Assembly (NCBI GenBank): GCA_020137815.1
Contig: CM035353.1
Span: forward strand, 4,964,733 to 5,028,732
Direction of reading: 5' to 3'
Source of the DNA: Hormiphora californensis
Lineage: Eukaryota > Ctenophora > Tentaculata > Cydippida > Pleurobrachiidae
Length of the DNA stretch: 64,000 bases
The notes under the pieces are model-generated. The model saw only the letters and a program-made list of their open reading frames with translations, did no database searches and had not been told where the DNA came from. Positions 21,646 through 33,300 of this stretch are shown one piece after another (position 1 is the stretch's first letter; every line of letters begins with the position of its first letter). Both the position numbers and the translations under genes were made by a program.

Positions 21646-21871
21646 CAGTCGGACCCCGATTTAGTGGCCCTCGATTTAGTGGCACCCTGATTTAGTGGCA
21701 GGATAATCTTTCCCCGATATAAGAAATTAACGGTATCTGCCCCTGATTTAGTGGACACCCCATTTTGGTGAACAAAACCCTAATTTCCCCCGAGGATGCC
21801 ACTAAATCCTATATGGCTCAGAAGTCAGATGGGGTCAGCGGCGCCAGACAGACTAAATCGGGGTCCGACTG
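21646..21871. mobile_element. pogo/Tigger-like MITE
   Basis: Ends CAGTCGGACCCCGATTTAGT and complement, with internal GATTTAGTGGC repeats. Tc1/mariner-pogo MITEs characteristically begin CAGT(C)GxxCCTCG-like and insert at TA. TA follows the right end; the left flank is ATAA. 226 bp, non-coding. Confidence 0.75.
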
Positions 21872-21959
21872 TACTACTTTGTAGCAATAAAAAACACAAA
21901 GATTGAGTCGGTGTAGAATCTCCCCTGGTGGCAGGGGTCTCATGTGGTTGGATGTAAAG

Positions 21960-21998
21960 CCGGCTAGAGAGAGACAGGGAGAGAGAGAGAGTGAGAGA

Positions 21999-22042
<44 letters not shown>

Positions 22043-22300
22043 GAGGGGAGAGAGAGAGATAGATAGAGAGAGAGATAGCTGCTCTACTCTCTACACTTCT
22101 ACGCGCGTAGCGTAATCTCTCTTCTCTACTCTCTCGCTCTCTATGCACATTCTCTCTCTCTGTGCTCTGGCTCTCGCTATCTTTGCGTCGGTGGAGAGAG
22201 CTGTCTGGCGCCGCGACCCATCTGAGCGCACTGTGTTGAGAATCAAATTGGGGTCTGGCGCCGCCAGACAGGGAGAGAGAGAGAAAGAGAGAGGGGGAGA
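21960..22300. repeat. GA/CT microsatellites and TGTCTGGCGCCG repeats
   Basis: (GA)n at 21965-22075, CT-rich 22100-22195, then CTGTCTGGCGCCGC (22199) and TCTGGCGCCGCCAGACAG (22254), which also echo GGCGCCAGACAG at 21840. The frames here are simple-repeat artefacts. Confidence 0.8.
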
Positions 22301-22329
22301 GGAGGAAAAAGTAGATTGCCTTAAATTTA

Positions 22330-22450
22330 ATCGGTACGATCGTCTTGGTAACCTCATACACACGTCTTGGTAATCCCATACACACGCCTATAGGTAACCC
22401 CATACACACGTCTTGGTAACCCCATACACACGTCTTGGTAACCCCATACC
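22330..22450. repeat. 22-bp minisatellite, about 5 units
   Basis: CGTCTTGGTAACCCCATACA-type units in tandem. Confidence 0.85.
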
Positions 22451-22815
22451 AGGCATGTAGGGGAAGTTTTGAAAGTGGTGGGGCCAAATTTTTTTGGTCA
22501 CGTGATATGACTTTTCTATTGAAAATTTGAATAGATCGGGCGAAGCGACAGCGGAGCCCGAGAAAATTTTTAGGTTTTTAGGCCAAAAAGTCATAGTTTT
22601 TGTCTAATCGTGAAAAGTACTGGGGCCATTTCCTGAAAAGTACTGGGGCCATGGCGTACCCTGCCCCCCCCCCCCCCTTCCCCTACTGCATGCGTGCCCC
22701 ATACACACATTTTTCTCAATCTTCAACCGTTTTGCTGTAATTGCGAAAACCAGATCCTTTAAAAAGAGCAAAAGATGAGTTCCGATAGCCTGCTTCGGGC
22801 TGTTTTTCCACCTTC
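22451..22815. other. no gene seen
   Basis: Contains a duplicated phrase AAAAGTACTGGGGCCAT near 22612 and 22636 and a C tract at 22660-22680. Confidence 0.4.
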
Positions 22816-22859
22816 TTGCTAAATCCTTTTTCGCAGGATGAGAGGTTAACCTCTTTCTT

Positions 22860-23006
22860 ATTGTTAATTCTCTCTCTCTCTCTCTCTCTCCTCTCGCGAG
22901 CCCGCTCAGAGCTATGCTCTATACCTCTTCTCTCTCCCCTCTCATCTCTCCCCGTCTCTCTCTCTCCTACTCTTCTCTCTCTCTCTCTCTCTCTTTATCC
23001 CTCGCT

Positions 23007-23070
<64 letters not shown>

Positions 23071-23075
23071 CATCT
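22860..23075. repeat. CT microsatellite tract
   Basis: (CT)n with short interruptions. Open frames across it are artefacts. Confidence 0.95.
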
Positions 23076-23088
23076 TTCTATAAAGAAA

Positions 23089-23343
23089 GATTGTGCATTG
23101 CTAATGGGAAAAGGAAGATTATCATAGAGGGTATTGTTAATAATCGGTACGCCTCGAACACCCACCCCTCCTCTAACCACCACCGTGGACTGTGGCAGAG
23201 GCGAGGAAAAAAAGAGAGAAAGATTATGCATTGCTAATGGGGAAAAGGAAGATGATCATAGAGGGTATTGTTAATAATCGGTACGCCTCGAACACCCACC
23301 CCTCCTCTAACCACCACCGTGGACTGTGGTAGAGGCGAGGAAA
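23089..23343. repeat. tandem duplication, 132-bp period, two copies
   Basis: AGATTGTGCATTGCTAATGG at 23089 and AGATTATGCATTGCTAATGG at 23221. The copies stay near-identical through ACCACCGTGGACTGTGG. Confidence 0.9.
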
Positions 23344-23804
23344 GAGAGAGCTGCTTAAAGAGGGAGAGAGCGAGAGGGATACCTTGGAGGGAGAGCCGAG
23401 AGGGGGTACCTTGGGAGAGAGCGAGGGAGAGGAAGTGAGAGCCGAGAGGGGAAGAAATATAGGGCTCAGAGAGTGAGAGAGAGGTAGTTTCTTTCCAAGA
23501 ATACTGAATAGCAGCTATCACGCGGTCTGATAATGGGAACACGTACAAACGCGTATATAACACTGCTACGCAAGAGCTCAATCTCAACAACTATTTCCAG
23601 CAGCAGAATCTTCACTTGAACTGAACTTCTCAGCAGCCCCTTGAATTGAAATCAATGTCACCTTTCGTTCAATAAAATCGGATCGTTCATTGTTTTTCAT
23701 ATTATATTGTAAAACTCGTACAACCTCATGGCCAAATGAATATCATTTATAGATCCTAAAAAACTGATCAGTTTTTTAGGAGCTACCTAATAAATAGTAT
23801 TTAT
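23344..23804. other. no gene; GA-rich then AT-rich, possible 3' end signal
   Basis: GA-rich 23340-23490, then a stretch ending TTCAATAAAATCGGATCG (23668-23685) that includes AATAAA. It could be the 3' end of a transcript or of an LTR; not resolved. Confidence 0.3.
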
Positions 23805-23871
23805 TTGGTGACATTGACACCTAGTGCGTGCGAGATCGAGCGGGGGTCGCGCCAGGTGTCTATGTTACCAA
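23805..23871. mobile_element. 67-bp mini-element related to 16191-16232
   Basis: Starts TTGGTGACATTGACACC and ends GGTGTCTATGTTACCAA. The flanking 9-mers AGTATTTAT and CCTATTTAT match at 7 of 9. Confidence 0.7.
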
Positions 23872-24940
23872 CCTATTTATTTGGCTCATCAATGAGCATA
23901 AAAAACTGATGAGTGACTCTCAAACGTCTCCACTCATCTATATCCCCCGCAGCCAGTAGTATAGTACTTTAGGTCGTTCGCACCGTGGTGCCACAGTTTG
24001 GCACTTGCTGTGTATCGCCAAAATGGCGCCACATTGACACCAAAATGGCGCCATTGTGGCGAATATTGAATGTCACCGTACTCTCTTTTCGGCAGATTTT
24101 TGCTCCATGACAGCTGGCGTTTTTCATTATCGTTTGCCCAACCAAATGGCTTCACCAGGGTTTGGGCCGTACAAAATGGACCTCAAATATGCAAGGATAG
24201 CAAGGATTCATATTTTTGGCTTTGCTACAGCCGATTTTACAAGTTGCGAAATATCGATTTTTTTAGGTATTTTTGACCTCAGGACCACATTTTTGAGAAG
24301 CATGAAATTCTGGGAATATGTATGTATAAAGCTTTCCTGCCAATGATGTAGTGTACAGAGCTTGTTTTGTGAAACCAGCTTTTGTGAAAGATATAGAAAT
24401 TCCATGTATCTCAAAAATGGCTGATTGTAGAGACCTGCCAACTCGATGCAGGTTTTGCAATATAAATCTTAGACATTTTATTTGTACCATACATAGTGTG
24501 TACCGTAATAGCAGTTTATTTAACACCCTCTTTTATTAAGCTAAATGTCAGTGTGGAAAATAATACGTCTCATTCTCTTTAGAGCTGCCTTGTGTGGAAC
24601 AGTTGTTCTCACAGGTTCGTCAAATAATATCACGTAACAAATAAATATTTGATGCTTTTTACTTTTATTTTGGGATCAGAGCACCCGCAACTAATCATTG
24701 ATACTGAGAACGCTCATATATCAGCTGGTAGGAGGAATTAAATTCAATAATCAATGCTCTTGTGCTAACAGGTAAAATTTAGTTTAGTTTTAAGTTTGTA
24801 AAATTTGTGGTAAATTTATTCACCCGGAGCCGTTCACTAGAGCCGTTCACACAAAAACAAACAGGAAATGTGTGGCGCGCAATGCCGCAATGTAGCGTGC
24901 AATGTGGCGTGCAATGTGGGTAAGACTAAGCCGAAGCTGA

Positions 24941-25518
24941 AGCGGTAAATACTCACTCGGTTCTTCACATTTTTTGGACATTCTTGACCATAACTCAGCC
25001 ATTTCTTGACCAATTTGCAAAATCTTGGGCTCATTGGAAAGAGGACATTGAGATCTTTTAAATAAATAAGGAACCATAATAAAGTTCAAGAGCCTCCAAG
25101 AGCGCACCAAAATCAAGAGAGACCAAAGTCAAGAGCACATCACAATTAAGAGAGACCAAATTCAAGAGCGCACCACATCTGGTATCTTTTGGATAGGGAG
25201 CTCACTTGGATGAGGTGCGCTCTTGATTTGGTCTCTCTTGATTGTGGTGCGCTCTTGATTTGGTCTCTCTTGATTGTGGTGCGCTCTTGATTTTGGTCTC
25301 TCTTGATTGTGGTGCGCTCTTGAACTTTATTATGGTTCCTTATGAGCCACCACGCCGCACAATTTGCGCCGATTTTCATTTTCTTAAGATCATTTGAAAG
25401 ATCTCAATGTCCTCTTTCCAATGAGCCCAAGATTTTGCAAATTGGTCAAGAAATGGCTGAGTTATGGCCAAAAGCGTCCAAAAAATGTGAAGAACCGGCC
25501 GAGTGAGTATTTACCGCT
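24941..25518. mobile_element. foldback element with a nested palindrome (arm A copy)
   Basis: Ends AGCGGTAAATACTCACTCGG and complement. The arms share TTGACCAATTTGCAAAATCT with the 372-bp MITEs, so the families are related. Nested inside, 25066-25346 is a separate palindrome (AAGGAACCATAATAAAGTTC ends) built of repeated GTGCGCTCTTGATTTGGTCT units. The arm B copy is 58891-59461. Confidence 0.8.
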
Positions 25519-25649
25519 AACCTGCAATGTGACGTGCAACTTAGTGCTACTAAAACACAACGATTTGTTCTAAACAGTTTTAGTGACAAATAAATTTAGA
25601 AATGTCTGTCCATTGTCCCGCCTTCACATTAGATGGTTATGAAAATAAA

Positions 25650-26021
25650 GGTAGGCGGTAAATGTTAACCAGATCTGAGAGAAAACGTACGTGCAAAACC
25701 ACGTTTTTGTCCATAACTCAGTCATTTCTTGACCAATTTGCTAAATCTTGGGCGCGTTGGAAAGAGGACATTGAGCTCTTTCAAATGAGCCCAAAAAAAC
25801 TAAAATCGGCGCAAAATGCGCGGCGTCATGGCGCAAAATGCGCGTTTTCGCCACCACGCCGCGCAATTTTCGCCAATTTTCATTTTCTTGAGCTCATTTG
25901 AGAGATCTCAATGTCCTCTTTCCAATGAGCCAAAGATTTTGCAAATTGGTCAAGAAATGGCTGAGTTATGGGCAAAAACGTGCGAAATTCTCACAGATCT
26001 GGTTAACATTTACCGCCTACC
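25650..26021. mobile_element. 372-bp palindromic MITE, 9-bp TSD (copy 2), arm A only
   Basis: Same ends and length as 14188-14559. Duplication GAAAATAAA at 25641-25649 and 26022-26030. Arm B has this 9-mer once (complement at 58761-58769), giving the empty site. The insertion lies about 30 bases before the start codon of the arm A gene. Confidence 0.95.
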
Positions 26022-26053
26022 GAAAATAAAGGTTGACGGGGAAACATAGCATT

Positions 26054-28325
26054 ATGAAACTCTTGATTGCTTGTTTATTTTTAGTGGTTACCGTAAGTTG
26101 GGGTAACTTTGGGGTAACTTTGGGGTAACTTTGTACCACTTTTTAGCATTCTCCTAAAATAACTCCTTGCCAGAACCACACTCGAAAATTTTTGAACCAA
26201 ATAATCCCGTTCCAGACCTTCACCTAGTACACCAGATATAACTAGTGAAATTTTTGGTCCCCTCTCATTTAATTACATTAATTAACGTGTATTTTAGTGT
26301 AAGTGGGGTTTTAGGGCATGGGGTAACTTTGGAATGAGGGTGGGGTAACTTTGGACACCCGTCCAAAGTTACCCCACGATAGTAATATTGGAACAAACAT
26401 AAATCCAAACATTTTGCAATGATAAATAAATGAACCTAAAATGTTTAAATGGGGTTTAAATGTGTCAATGAGTTAAAAAAGAACCATAGGGTTAGCCAAA
26501 CGCCCCATGATTTTAAAAAATCAACTTTTTCGGGTGTAAGGAATGATGAAAACTAGCCACCAAATAAAATTTCAGCTCAATCGGACTTGATTTAGAGGTT
26601 GCCACATGCGACCTGAAAACCATCAAACTTCAGTAATTTGGGGTCCCTCATCCATCCTGTAGATTGGTAGATGGTATTGGCCCTCTAGGCGAGTGTGTTT
26701 TAGTTCTTTTGCTGATTGGATAGCCAGGAATAGGGTCTACTTAGGGTAGTGGCTAAATAAAGGAGTTTCGGTACCTGTGCTCCTGATAGATTGTCTACAA
26801 GAACTAGAACACCGCCTAGAGATCCAATACCATATAACAAGCTACAGGATGATGAGGAACCCCAAATTATTGAAGTTTGATGGGTTTCAGCCAGATTTCT
26901 GTGATTTAGCTCCATAAACTAGTCCAAATCCTAGTTTTTTCACAACATATCGAATAGATGGATGGAAATGGGCGTGGAGTGGGCTGAATCTTGGTTATAT
27001 GGCCCAAACAATTCAGAGAGGGTCAAGGCAACTGTACAGACATCAAAAGTTGAAAACCTATAGTGTGGGGTAACTTTGGCACCCCGTCCAAAGTTACCAT
27101 AATTCAAAAATGGTGGGGTAACATTAGCCACCCCTATAGTCTCAAAAAGTAATTGATCGGGGTTGAAAAATGGTGCCCCGAATTATTTGATCGAAACCCT
27201 TCCACTCTATGGAGCAAACTTGATTCGGTCATTAGCCCGGTCAAATCTATGGTACCCATTTTGATTTGAACATTTTTAGCGATTTTGACATCAATTATGT
27301 TTGCCCCTAATTAGGAGCTAATAGCATAGAATTAAAAAAATAGTTGTACTGTTAGATAGACATTTGTGGGTCAATTACTTGTACACCCAAAAATTATGCC
27401 AAATCGTCGTTATCTGTTGGTAATTTGGACTAAAGCCAAATTTTGAAAGTGTCCAAAGTTACCCTGCAAAACAAAGTACCCAGAATCCAGATTACGGGAC
27501 TGGTTAGTATATTTATTGTATTTCAGACTGGAAAGCTATACAGCGGAGTGTGAATACACCATGGGACCTCGAAGGAAGAACTCCTCTCAGATAAAGACGG
27601 ACTCTACACTGGGTAGTGGTGAGATAATCTGGGTAAAGTTGTACAAGGAGAGCAGCGCGATGGCTACTTTCAAGGTAAAGTTCTCCTCCACAAGCAGTGT
27701 GAGATAGGCTGGTGTAACAGCAGCTACAACGGACCTGCCAGTACAACCCTCGGTGGAGGGGATAAGACCTGGGCAATCACCAAAAACAGAGACCGCCCCA
27801 TCATCACATGTAACAATGTGGAGGTGCTGAACTACCTGTTCGCAGATGTTCAGATAGCAACTGTGTTACCAGGTGGGGTGGTGATGTTGTGGAGAAGATC
27901 AAGTTTAGCCCTTCTGACACAGCATCTGACTTCTACAGAGCAGGTTAGGGTCTCAATTTAATTCGAAACGCTTCTATGCACATCACAGTGGGTTTAGTGT
28001 TATATCACAAAAGCTGGTTCAACTACAAATACAATGAACTACAACGTTTACCCAAGCTTTCCATAACATATTACCTGTAATTATAATATCACCTGTAAAT
28101 TACAATGAACTCATACTCATTACTATTTCCATTCCATATCAGTTGCGTGTTCTACTTTTACGTTGATGGATCGACACAAGGAAGTTGGCCTGCCTCATCA
28201 ACAGGGACAACTGCACCATCGAATGTGCTGCCTCCCATATCCTAACGGAAGTGCAACTCTGACTTGTCAGGATGGTGGATCGTGGTCAACTGATATACCG
28301 CAGTGTGTCATTGTCAATAAAATTG
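26054..28325 (+). pseudogene. secreted domain + sushi protein, arm A copy, frameshifted
   Basis: Exons: 26054-26102 (signal peptide MKLLIACLFLVVTVSW), 27527-27943 and 28143-28325. Splice sites match the arm B gene. Compared with arm B, exon 2 has several compensating one-base indels (near 27690, 27715, 27755, 27790 and 27847). Exon 3 has three one-base deletions (near 28170, 28212 and 28247), giving 183 instead of 186 bases. As read it cannot make the full protein. Either this copy decayed after duplication or the assembly is poor here; all differences being single-base indels keeps the second option open. A MITE sits directly upstream of the start. Confidence 0.75.
26091..27498. mobile_element. 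GGGGTAACTTTGG element occupying intron 1, arm A copy
   Basis: Ends are inverted (CCGTAAGTTGGGGTAACTTT on the left; complement of CCGTAATCTGGGGTAACTTT, as seen in arm B, on the right). The flanks AGTGGTTA and ACTGGTTA are a near-perfect 8-bp duplication. Many internal GGGGTAACTTTGG repeats occur in both orientations, plus an inverted pair around 26620-26890. No transposase. The same element with two further insertions is 53736-58700. Confidence 0.8.
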
Positions 28326-28328
28326 GTA

Positions 28329-30302
28329 TCGCAGTGATTGGGGTGTCGAATTTTGAAGGCGAGCGCAAAAGCGCAAAATGCTCAGAGCTCTAATCTCTAA
28401 TACCTACAATTAACTTGTCCAATTCGGATTCGGTCTTCTCTCACTTTAACGAAACACGGATTAAAATATTTTTTCGCATACAAACTAGTCTTGAGTCTTG
28501 ACTAGCGCTGACAATGGAAAATGATCACTATAGAGAAAACATGTTTGATCCTGACAGCCAACCGTACTTACGGTCAGGGTTCACACCAAATGCTCTATGT
28601 GTGTTCCGAGCAGTTCCTTGGTGCTTTAATCTGTTCCTAGTGTTCCTAGTCTGTTACTCATCGTTATCGGGTGTTTCTTGCTTGTTTCACACATCGCATT
28701 GAAATTTGAAGGGAGTTGTTTGATGGGGGGAATCGAACGACAACCGGTTACTAAATCATAAGAACTTCCTGGGAAAAGCGTTACATTAAAAATGGGTTCA
28801 TATAAATCACGCTACAAGAAGAGTCACACTTACAAAGAAAATCTAATCAGTATCACAAAGCACATGGTATAAAGTTTGTTAAATAAACTGAGCTCCCGAA
28901 ATAATAATGAATGAGCGCCAGAGAAAATGTCACAGATTCCAGATAAGAGGTCTGCACACACTCTAGCAATGCTGATATATGTCGCGCCGTCCCTTCTGCC
29001 CTGACCTCCGCGCGTTCCTTCCAGACTGAAGGTTCACTTCAGCATGAGGCTCACAGTTTCTACTGTTGGGCCAACAGTAGAAACTGGCCTGTACTTCTTC
29101 CTTCTGACATGTACACAGTTGAGAGCTCGTGAGTTGACTGTTGAGGCTAGATAAGTTGAAAGCTAGATAGGATTATAATATAGTTGCTAAAGTGTTGTGG
29201 TTGAGGGTATGAGCTATCTGAAAATAATAACATTTAACATATTATATTTAACATAATATATATTGATCATCAATTTTATGGAGTATCGACAGCTAGATAG
29301 TACGAAAGTGTGTCATAACCAACCTCCTCTTCCTCCTTTTTTTGCTAATTCCGCAGCATATGAAACAATTGTTCTTAGCATGGCCTTAATCTGCGTCCCT
29401 ATCAAGCTCACAGTGGGGTTTAGCATCTGTCTCATTATAATGCCCGAATACCCTCGCTCCTCCGACTCTCTCTCTCTGTTCTGCTTGAGCAATTCATTTT
29501 ACAACTATATTATTACATTACATTTATAATGAAGTAAAACTAAATCAAATCAAATCAAAATCGCTTCTATAACTATAACTCTGATATTTTCAACAACCAA
29601 CAAATTGAAACAAGTAGGTTTTACCAAACAATTGTTTCGATCCAGATGGATCTCATTCGTAAAATCGTCTGTTATTGTTGTATGACATTTATGTTTGCGA
29701 ATGCCATTTCCTCAATACCTTGTTATTCTTCTCTTACTAACGTCATCGTTGTTCTTGATCTTTTTTAAAAGTTCGCCTGACGTTAGCCTTTCGAGCCCAT
29801 GCTTATTTCAAAGGGCACCATAATATATATACTTTGGGAGATTTTACGGCGCATTTGTTCACCAGCAAGGTAAAGACATACTAGAGATTATGTCTAAAAC
29901 GAGCGTCTGCAGAGAGCAACCGGGTTTTGCCATATTGAGCTGGACTGCATTTCATGTCTTGAGTTTTATCCTTATACAAGCTCCCTAGTGTAGGCCATGG
30001 TAGAAATGTTCCGGAAATAATAAAAGCTCCAACCGTTTTACAGAGTTTTTAAGAGTCCAGAATTGCATCCAAGTTTGAGAATGTGATTTCCTCAATACGG
30101 TTCTGAAAGTCCTCAGGACCAAGTTCCTTATTAGCTTTTCTTGGTTTCATTGTTCACACCAGTGGTGTTGGCGGGTGTGACATGACATTGAAGACGCTCA
30201 TTTAGACGTTTCGTCTGTACGGCCATTATCAATAATGCTCAAAATTAAAGACAGTATCTTACAGTTAAGACATTACCGTAATAATTGAGTCGTGGTTACA
30301 CT
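28329..30302. other. no firm gene
   Basis: 28340-29200 has scattered short frames only. 29055-29083 is a palindrome (GTTTCTACTGTTG and complement). 29263-29529 is an open frame without domain. The rest is AT-rich. Confidence 0.35.
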
Positions 30303-30596
30303 TCATACTCGATTGCTTCCACTCCTCCTGAGGTTGGGGTACGTTAACCTGGTCTTGTGCAGGTGCTCCATACATGACCCGATTGTTTCTGCCACTGCTT
30401 CAGAGGATGCCACTGCCATTAGTTTTGTCAGCACTTCCCGCACACTCGCTGACGCTCTGGAGGAGTCTCTGACAATGGTCTGGATCCTCCTGTCCAACGG
30501 GACCCAACCGGAAACTTTTTTATCTCCTCTTTCAAACAGAGCAAACTTTGCAGCCGTAAGGTACTGTCCGTTAGCTTCTGTAGGCTGTCCAGGCAC
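30303..30596 (-). pseudogene. coding fragment, possibly transposase-derived
   Basis: The minus frame reads protein-like, with SSEAVAETIGSCMEHLHKTR preceded by VREVLTKLMAV. The S-E-A-V-x-E-x-x-G-S spacing reminds me of hAT-like transposases, but this is weak. No start, domain border or partner exon is visible. Confidence 0.3.
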
Positions 30597-31764
30597 CCCG
30601 TACGTTGGAATGGTGGGCTGCAGGAGGGAGTTGGGGCGAAACCCAAGTCCTCTGGTTCCACTCCTCTTGATGGTGAGGTCGGGGTACGTTGGGGTGGTGG
30701 GCTACGGGAGGGAGTGGTGTCACCCAGGTCCCCTGTCTCTAATCTATCTCCAATCGTATATATATAATGTATATTTCCATTTCCAGTTAGTTATCGTGGA
30801 AAAATTAGAACGTTATATTATATACAATTGAATAAAATATGTTAATAAATAAACTAGTCTTTCTCCGTTTCGATTTCCAGAAAGTTACTGAGTAAGTATA
30901 AAGTGCTTTTGAATCGTCCTTTCGCTTTCAAACTGGTATCGGTAGCTGGTATCGGTAACTGGTATCTTTCTCCCAGGAGATGCGGGCCAGATATTGATGG
31001 TAACCATCGTCTCCGAGTTGGCTGCGAAGTCTTGTTTAGTAAAAAGTAAAATACATAGTTTTGGCATATATTGCACTTACATCAACTTTGGGAGAACGTT
31101 AACAACTAGCCCAAGAAAGACTATACATGCCAGAATCGAGACAACAATGTCTTTCTCCTCCTTGGGGGCTTTCTCCTCCTTGGGTGTCTCTAGAAAGAAG
31201 ATATTGATGGTAACCATCGTCTCCAAGCCGTACAGATATGAGCTGATCCGGACTCTTGGCATCCATGTTCAGTACCGGTTTCCTGTACTTCATAGCTGTT
31301 GGGTTCCTCCTGACCGACGTATTACCTAAAAGTAACTAAGTTCAGGTCACTTATTCACTGTCTAAGGGTTAAATTCAAGTTAAAAATGTGTTAAACAAAA
31401 TGAAGATCTCTGCATTCAACTTCAAGTAAAACTTTCACAGAGTTTCTCAGCCAAGGTTTCTTCTCGTCATGTTATGATACACTGTGAACTAAAAATTTTA
31501 TTAATTAAGTTAAGTGAGGTTAAGTGTCGGGGGGGTGTTCAGATCTCAAGTCAGAAACACCGAAGTCCTATCCTTCATACATTACATGCCCAGAAAATGT
31601 AGTACTTCACAGAGATCTACAATATTCAGGTCACTTCGGAGCATCTGAAAAGAAAAAAGAGTGTTAATTCCATCGAGAAACTCAGATAAATGTATAACCC
31701 CATGCGTCTACCAACGAAATGATTATAATAGCTGACATATTATAGACAGGGAAATAAAACTCAC
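30597..31764. other. no firm gene; 27-bp direct repeat
   Basis: AGATATTGATGGTAACCATC followed by GTCTCC occurs at 30991 and 31199. In minus frames both read LGDDGYHQYL, so they may be paralogous exon scraps. 30607 and 30690 also share a short GGTGGGCT-type repeat. Confidence 0.35.
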
Positions 31765-31932
31765 AGCCAATGCCTCCTCCGCGGCTTCGCATGGAGTAAG
31801 GAACATGTAGGCTCCCCGCCAACTCACGAAAACTCGAATTGCTATCCCATCGCAGCTAGCACACCATGTCCAATTTACTATTCTGTTAATATCGATGAAA
31901 TCCTCCATAGTTAGCTGGCAATCACAGGTCAT
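31765..31932 (-). CDS. exon of a small Cys-rich protein family, member 1
   Basis: ATG 31932 opens 56 codons ending in phase 0 at donor GCT|GTGAGT. It starts MTCDCQLTMEDFIDINR and holds WCASCDGIAIRVFVSW, then MFLTPCEAAEEALA. It aligns with members at 34927-35091 and 50969-51133: same length, same donor position, conserved Cys and Trp, and the FLTPCE block. Just upstream is a good acceptor (TTATCCCTTCTTACAG), so an upstream exon may exist. Unlike the other members it lacks the shared promoter block. Function unknown; there is no signal peptide, so probably intracellular. Confidence 0.65.
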
Positions 31933-32480
31933 GGTTGTTGCTGTAAGAAGGGATAAAACACAACAAGAAAAACCATTCTCATACCAAACAAAGGTTCCCT
32001 TGCAGTTACATGTTATATTTGATCACCTTCCATGTGCCTGGTGAGGTACCCTTGAGGTGTTAAAATCCTAAATATATTTATCACTAGTCAAACTCAAAAA
32101 GTAACTAAACAATTCAATACACTAAGAAACAGAAAGCTCCCATCTAACTATCAATATGTAAATATCATAAAACAGCTGTGTAAATCAAAAGATGAAAAAA
32201 AATGTGGTGCCAATCAAAAGATGGACAAAAATTGAAAAATGTAAATAAAATGAAGATGTGATTCAAAAGAAAGAAGACGAAAACTAAATAAAAACATGTA
32301 AATAAATATGATGGCAAGCTCTTTTCATTGACAATTTAAGTTACATTGTAAAGTTACAACAGTTTGGAAAGTGATTTAATATCGGTCTATGGAACGAAAA
32401 TAAGAATGTTAAAAGAAGATGAAAAAGAAGATGAAAAAGGATGAATAAGACAAAGATAAAATTCTAGACCCAGCAATGAA
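31933..32480. other. AT-rich, no gene seen
   Basis: A-rich, with no frame of interest. Confidence 0.5.
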
Positions 32481-32484
32481 CACG

Positions 32485-32545
<61 letters not shown>
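32481..32545. repeat. CA microsatellite
   Basis: (CA)n, about 30 units. Confidence 0.95.
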
Positions 32546-32546
<1 letters not shown>

Positions 32547-33098
32547 ACCACAAGTCTAGCGGTGGGTGTGATATCGGTAATTTGGTCTCTTTCCAAATAG
32601 AGAGTCTATCGGTGGGTGGCCTGGTATCGGTAATTTCTTCTACGGAGTCCTTGCCTTGAGACTGCGCAACCCGCATAGAGTTTTCCTCTCGTCTCCTCAG
32701 CTGTGCTATGAGTCGTCGGATGAGCGCATCCAGTTTCTCCAGAGAAACACACAAATGTATACAATAGAATACAAGAAAGAACATAATGATATACAAGAAA
32801 CAATCACAATACGGGTTTGGACAGACATATTTGTTGGGTAGGGGTTCCTAATTAGTATTCTGAAAGAGGTGGCGAGGGTAAAGAAAGGGCGGAGGGATTG
32901 TAGTGTAAACTGTAAAGTTAAACTAAGATTAATAGTACACAATTCTAGAATGTATTCATTTCATCCATTAGTCAACTGTAATCTTATCATTTCAACAGAA
33001 TTAACCCTTATTATTTGTTACTAAGTATGTCATTTCGTCTGCTATTAAAGTTTAATGACTGAAAAGAACTCTCAAACTTCGAAACTCTATTGAATCAC
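32546..33098. other. no firm gene
   Basis: Contains a duplicated phrase (GGTGGGTGxxxTGGTATCGG near 32562 and 32612). The minus frames at 32464-32803 run into the CA repeat. Confidence 0.35.
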
Positions 33099-33300
33099 TT
33101 ACATACTGAAGTATGTAGGTGCTTCCTCGTCTGTACTGTACTCCCTGTCTGTTTCAGATGCGTATACATCCAACAGGGAGCAAGCCTCACTGTCATCATC
33201 CTCGTCTTCATAATAATAATTCAGTAATATACCCAGTGTATAGTCCATTGGCATCTGGAAACCGCTTACGAATCGCAATAACTGCACACCTTAGCAATGG
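33099..33300 (-). pseudogene. acidic coding fragment
   Basis: One minus frame reads AVIAIRKRFPDANGLYTGYI and is followed in another frame by YYYEDEDDDSEACSLLD and STDEEAPTYF. Both look like coding, which suggests one frameshifted exon. No family recognised. Confidence 0.35.

Larger units (their letters stand above)
24186..28328 (+). repeat. large inverted duplication, arm A
   Basis: Matches the reverse complement of 52902-60207 over its whole length apart from insertions. The outer border is at AAATATGCAAGGATAGCAAG (24187); the inner border falls just after the exon-3 donor (AATTGGTA, 28321-28328). It carries one gene copy, a foldback element at 24941, a MITE at 25650 absent from arm B, and the GGGGTAAC element at 26091. 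Confidence 0.9.

Noticed and set aside
23908-23935. CTGATGAGTGACTCTCAAACG as another hammerhead core
   Set aside because: The second core reads CAAAC rather than GAAAC, and I find no matching stem I and cleavage triplet.
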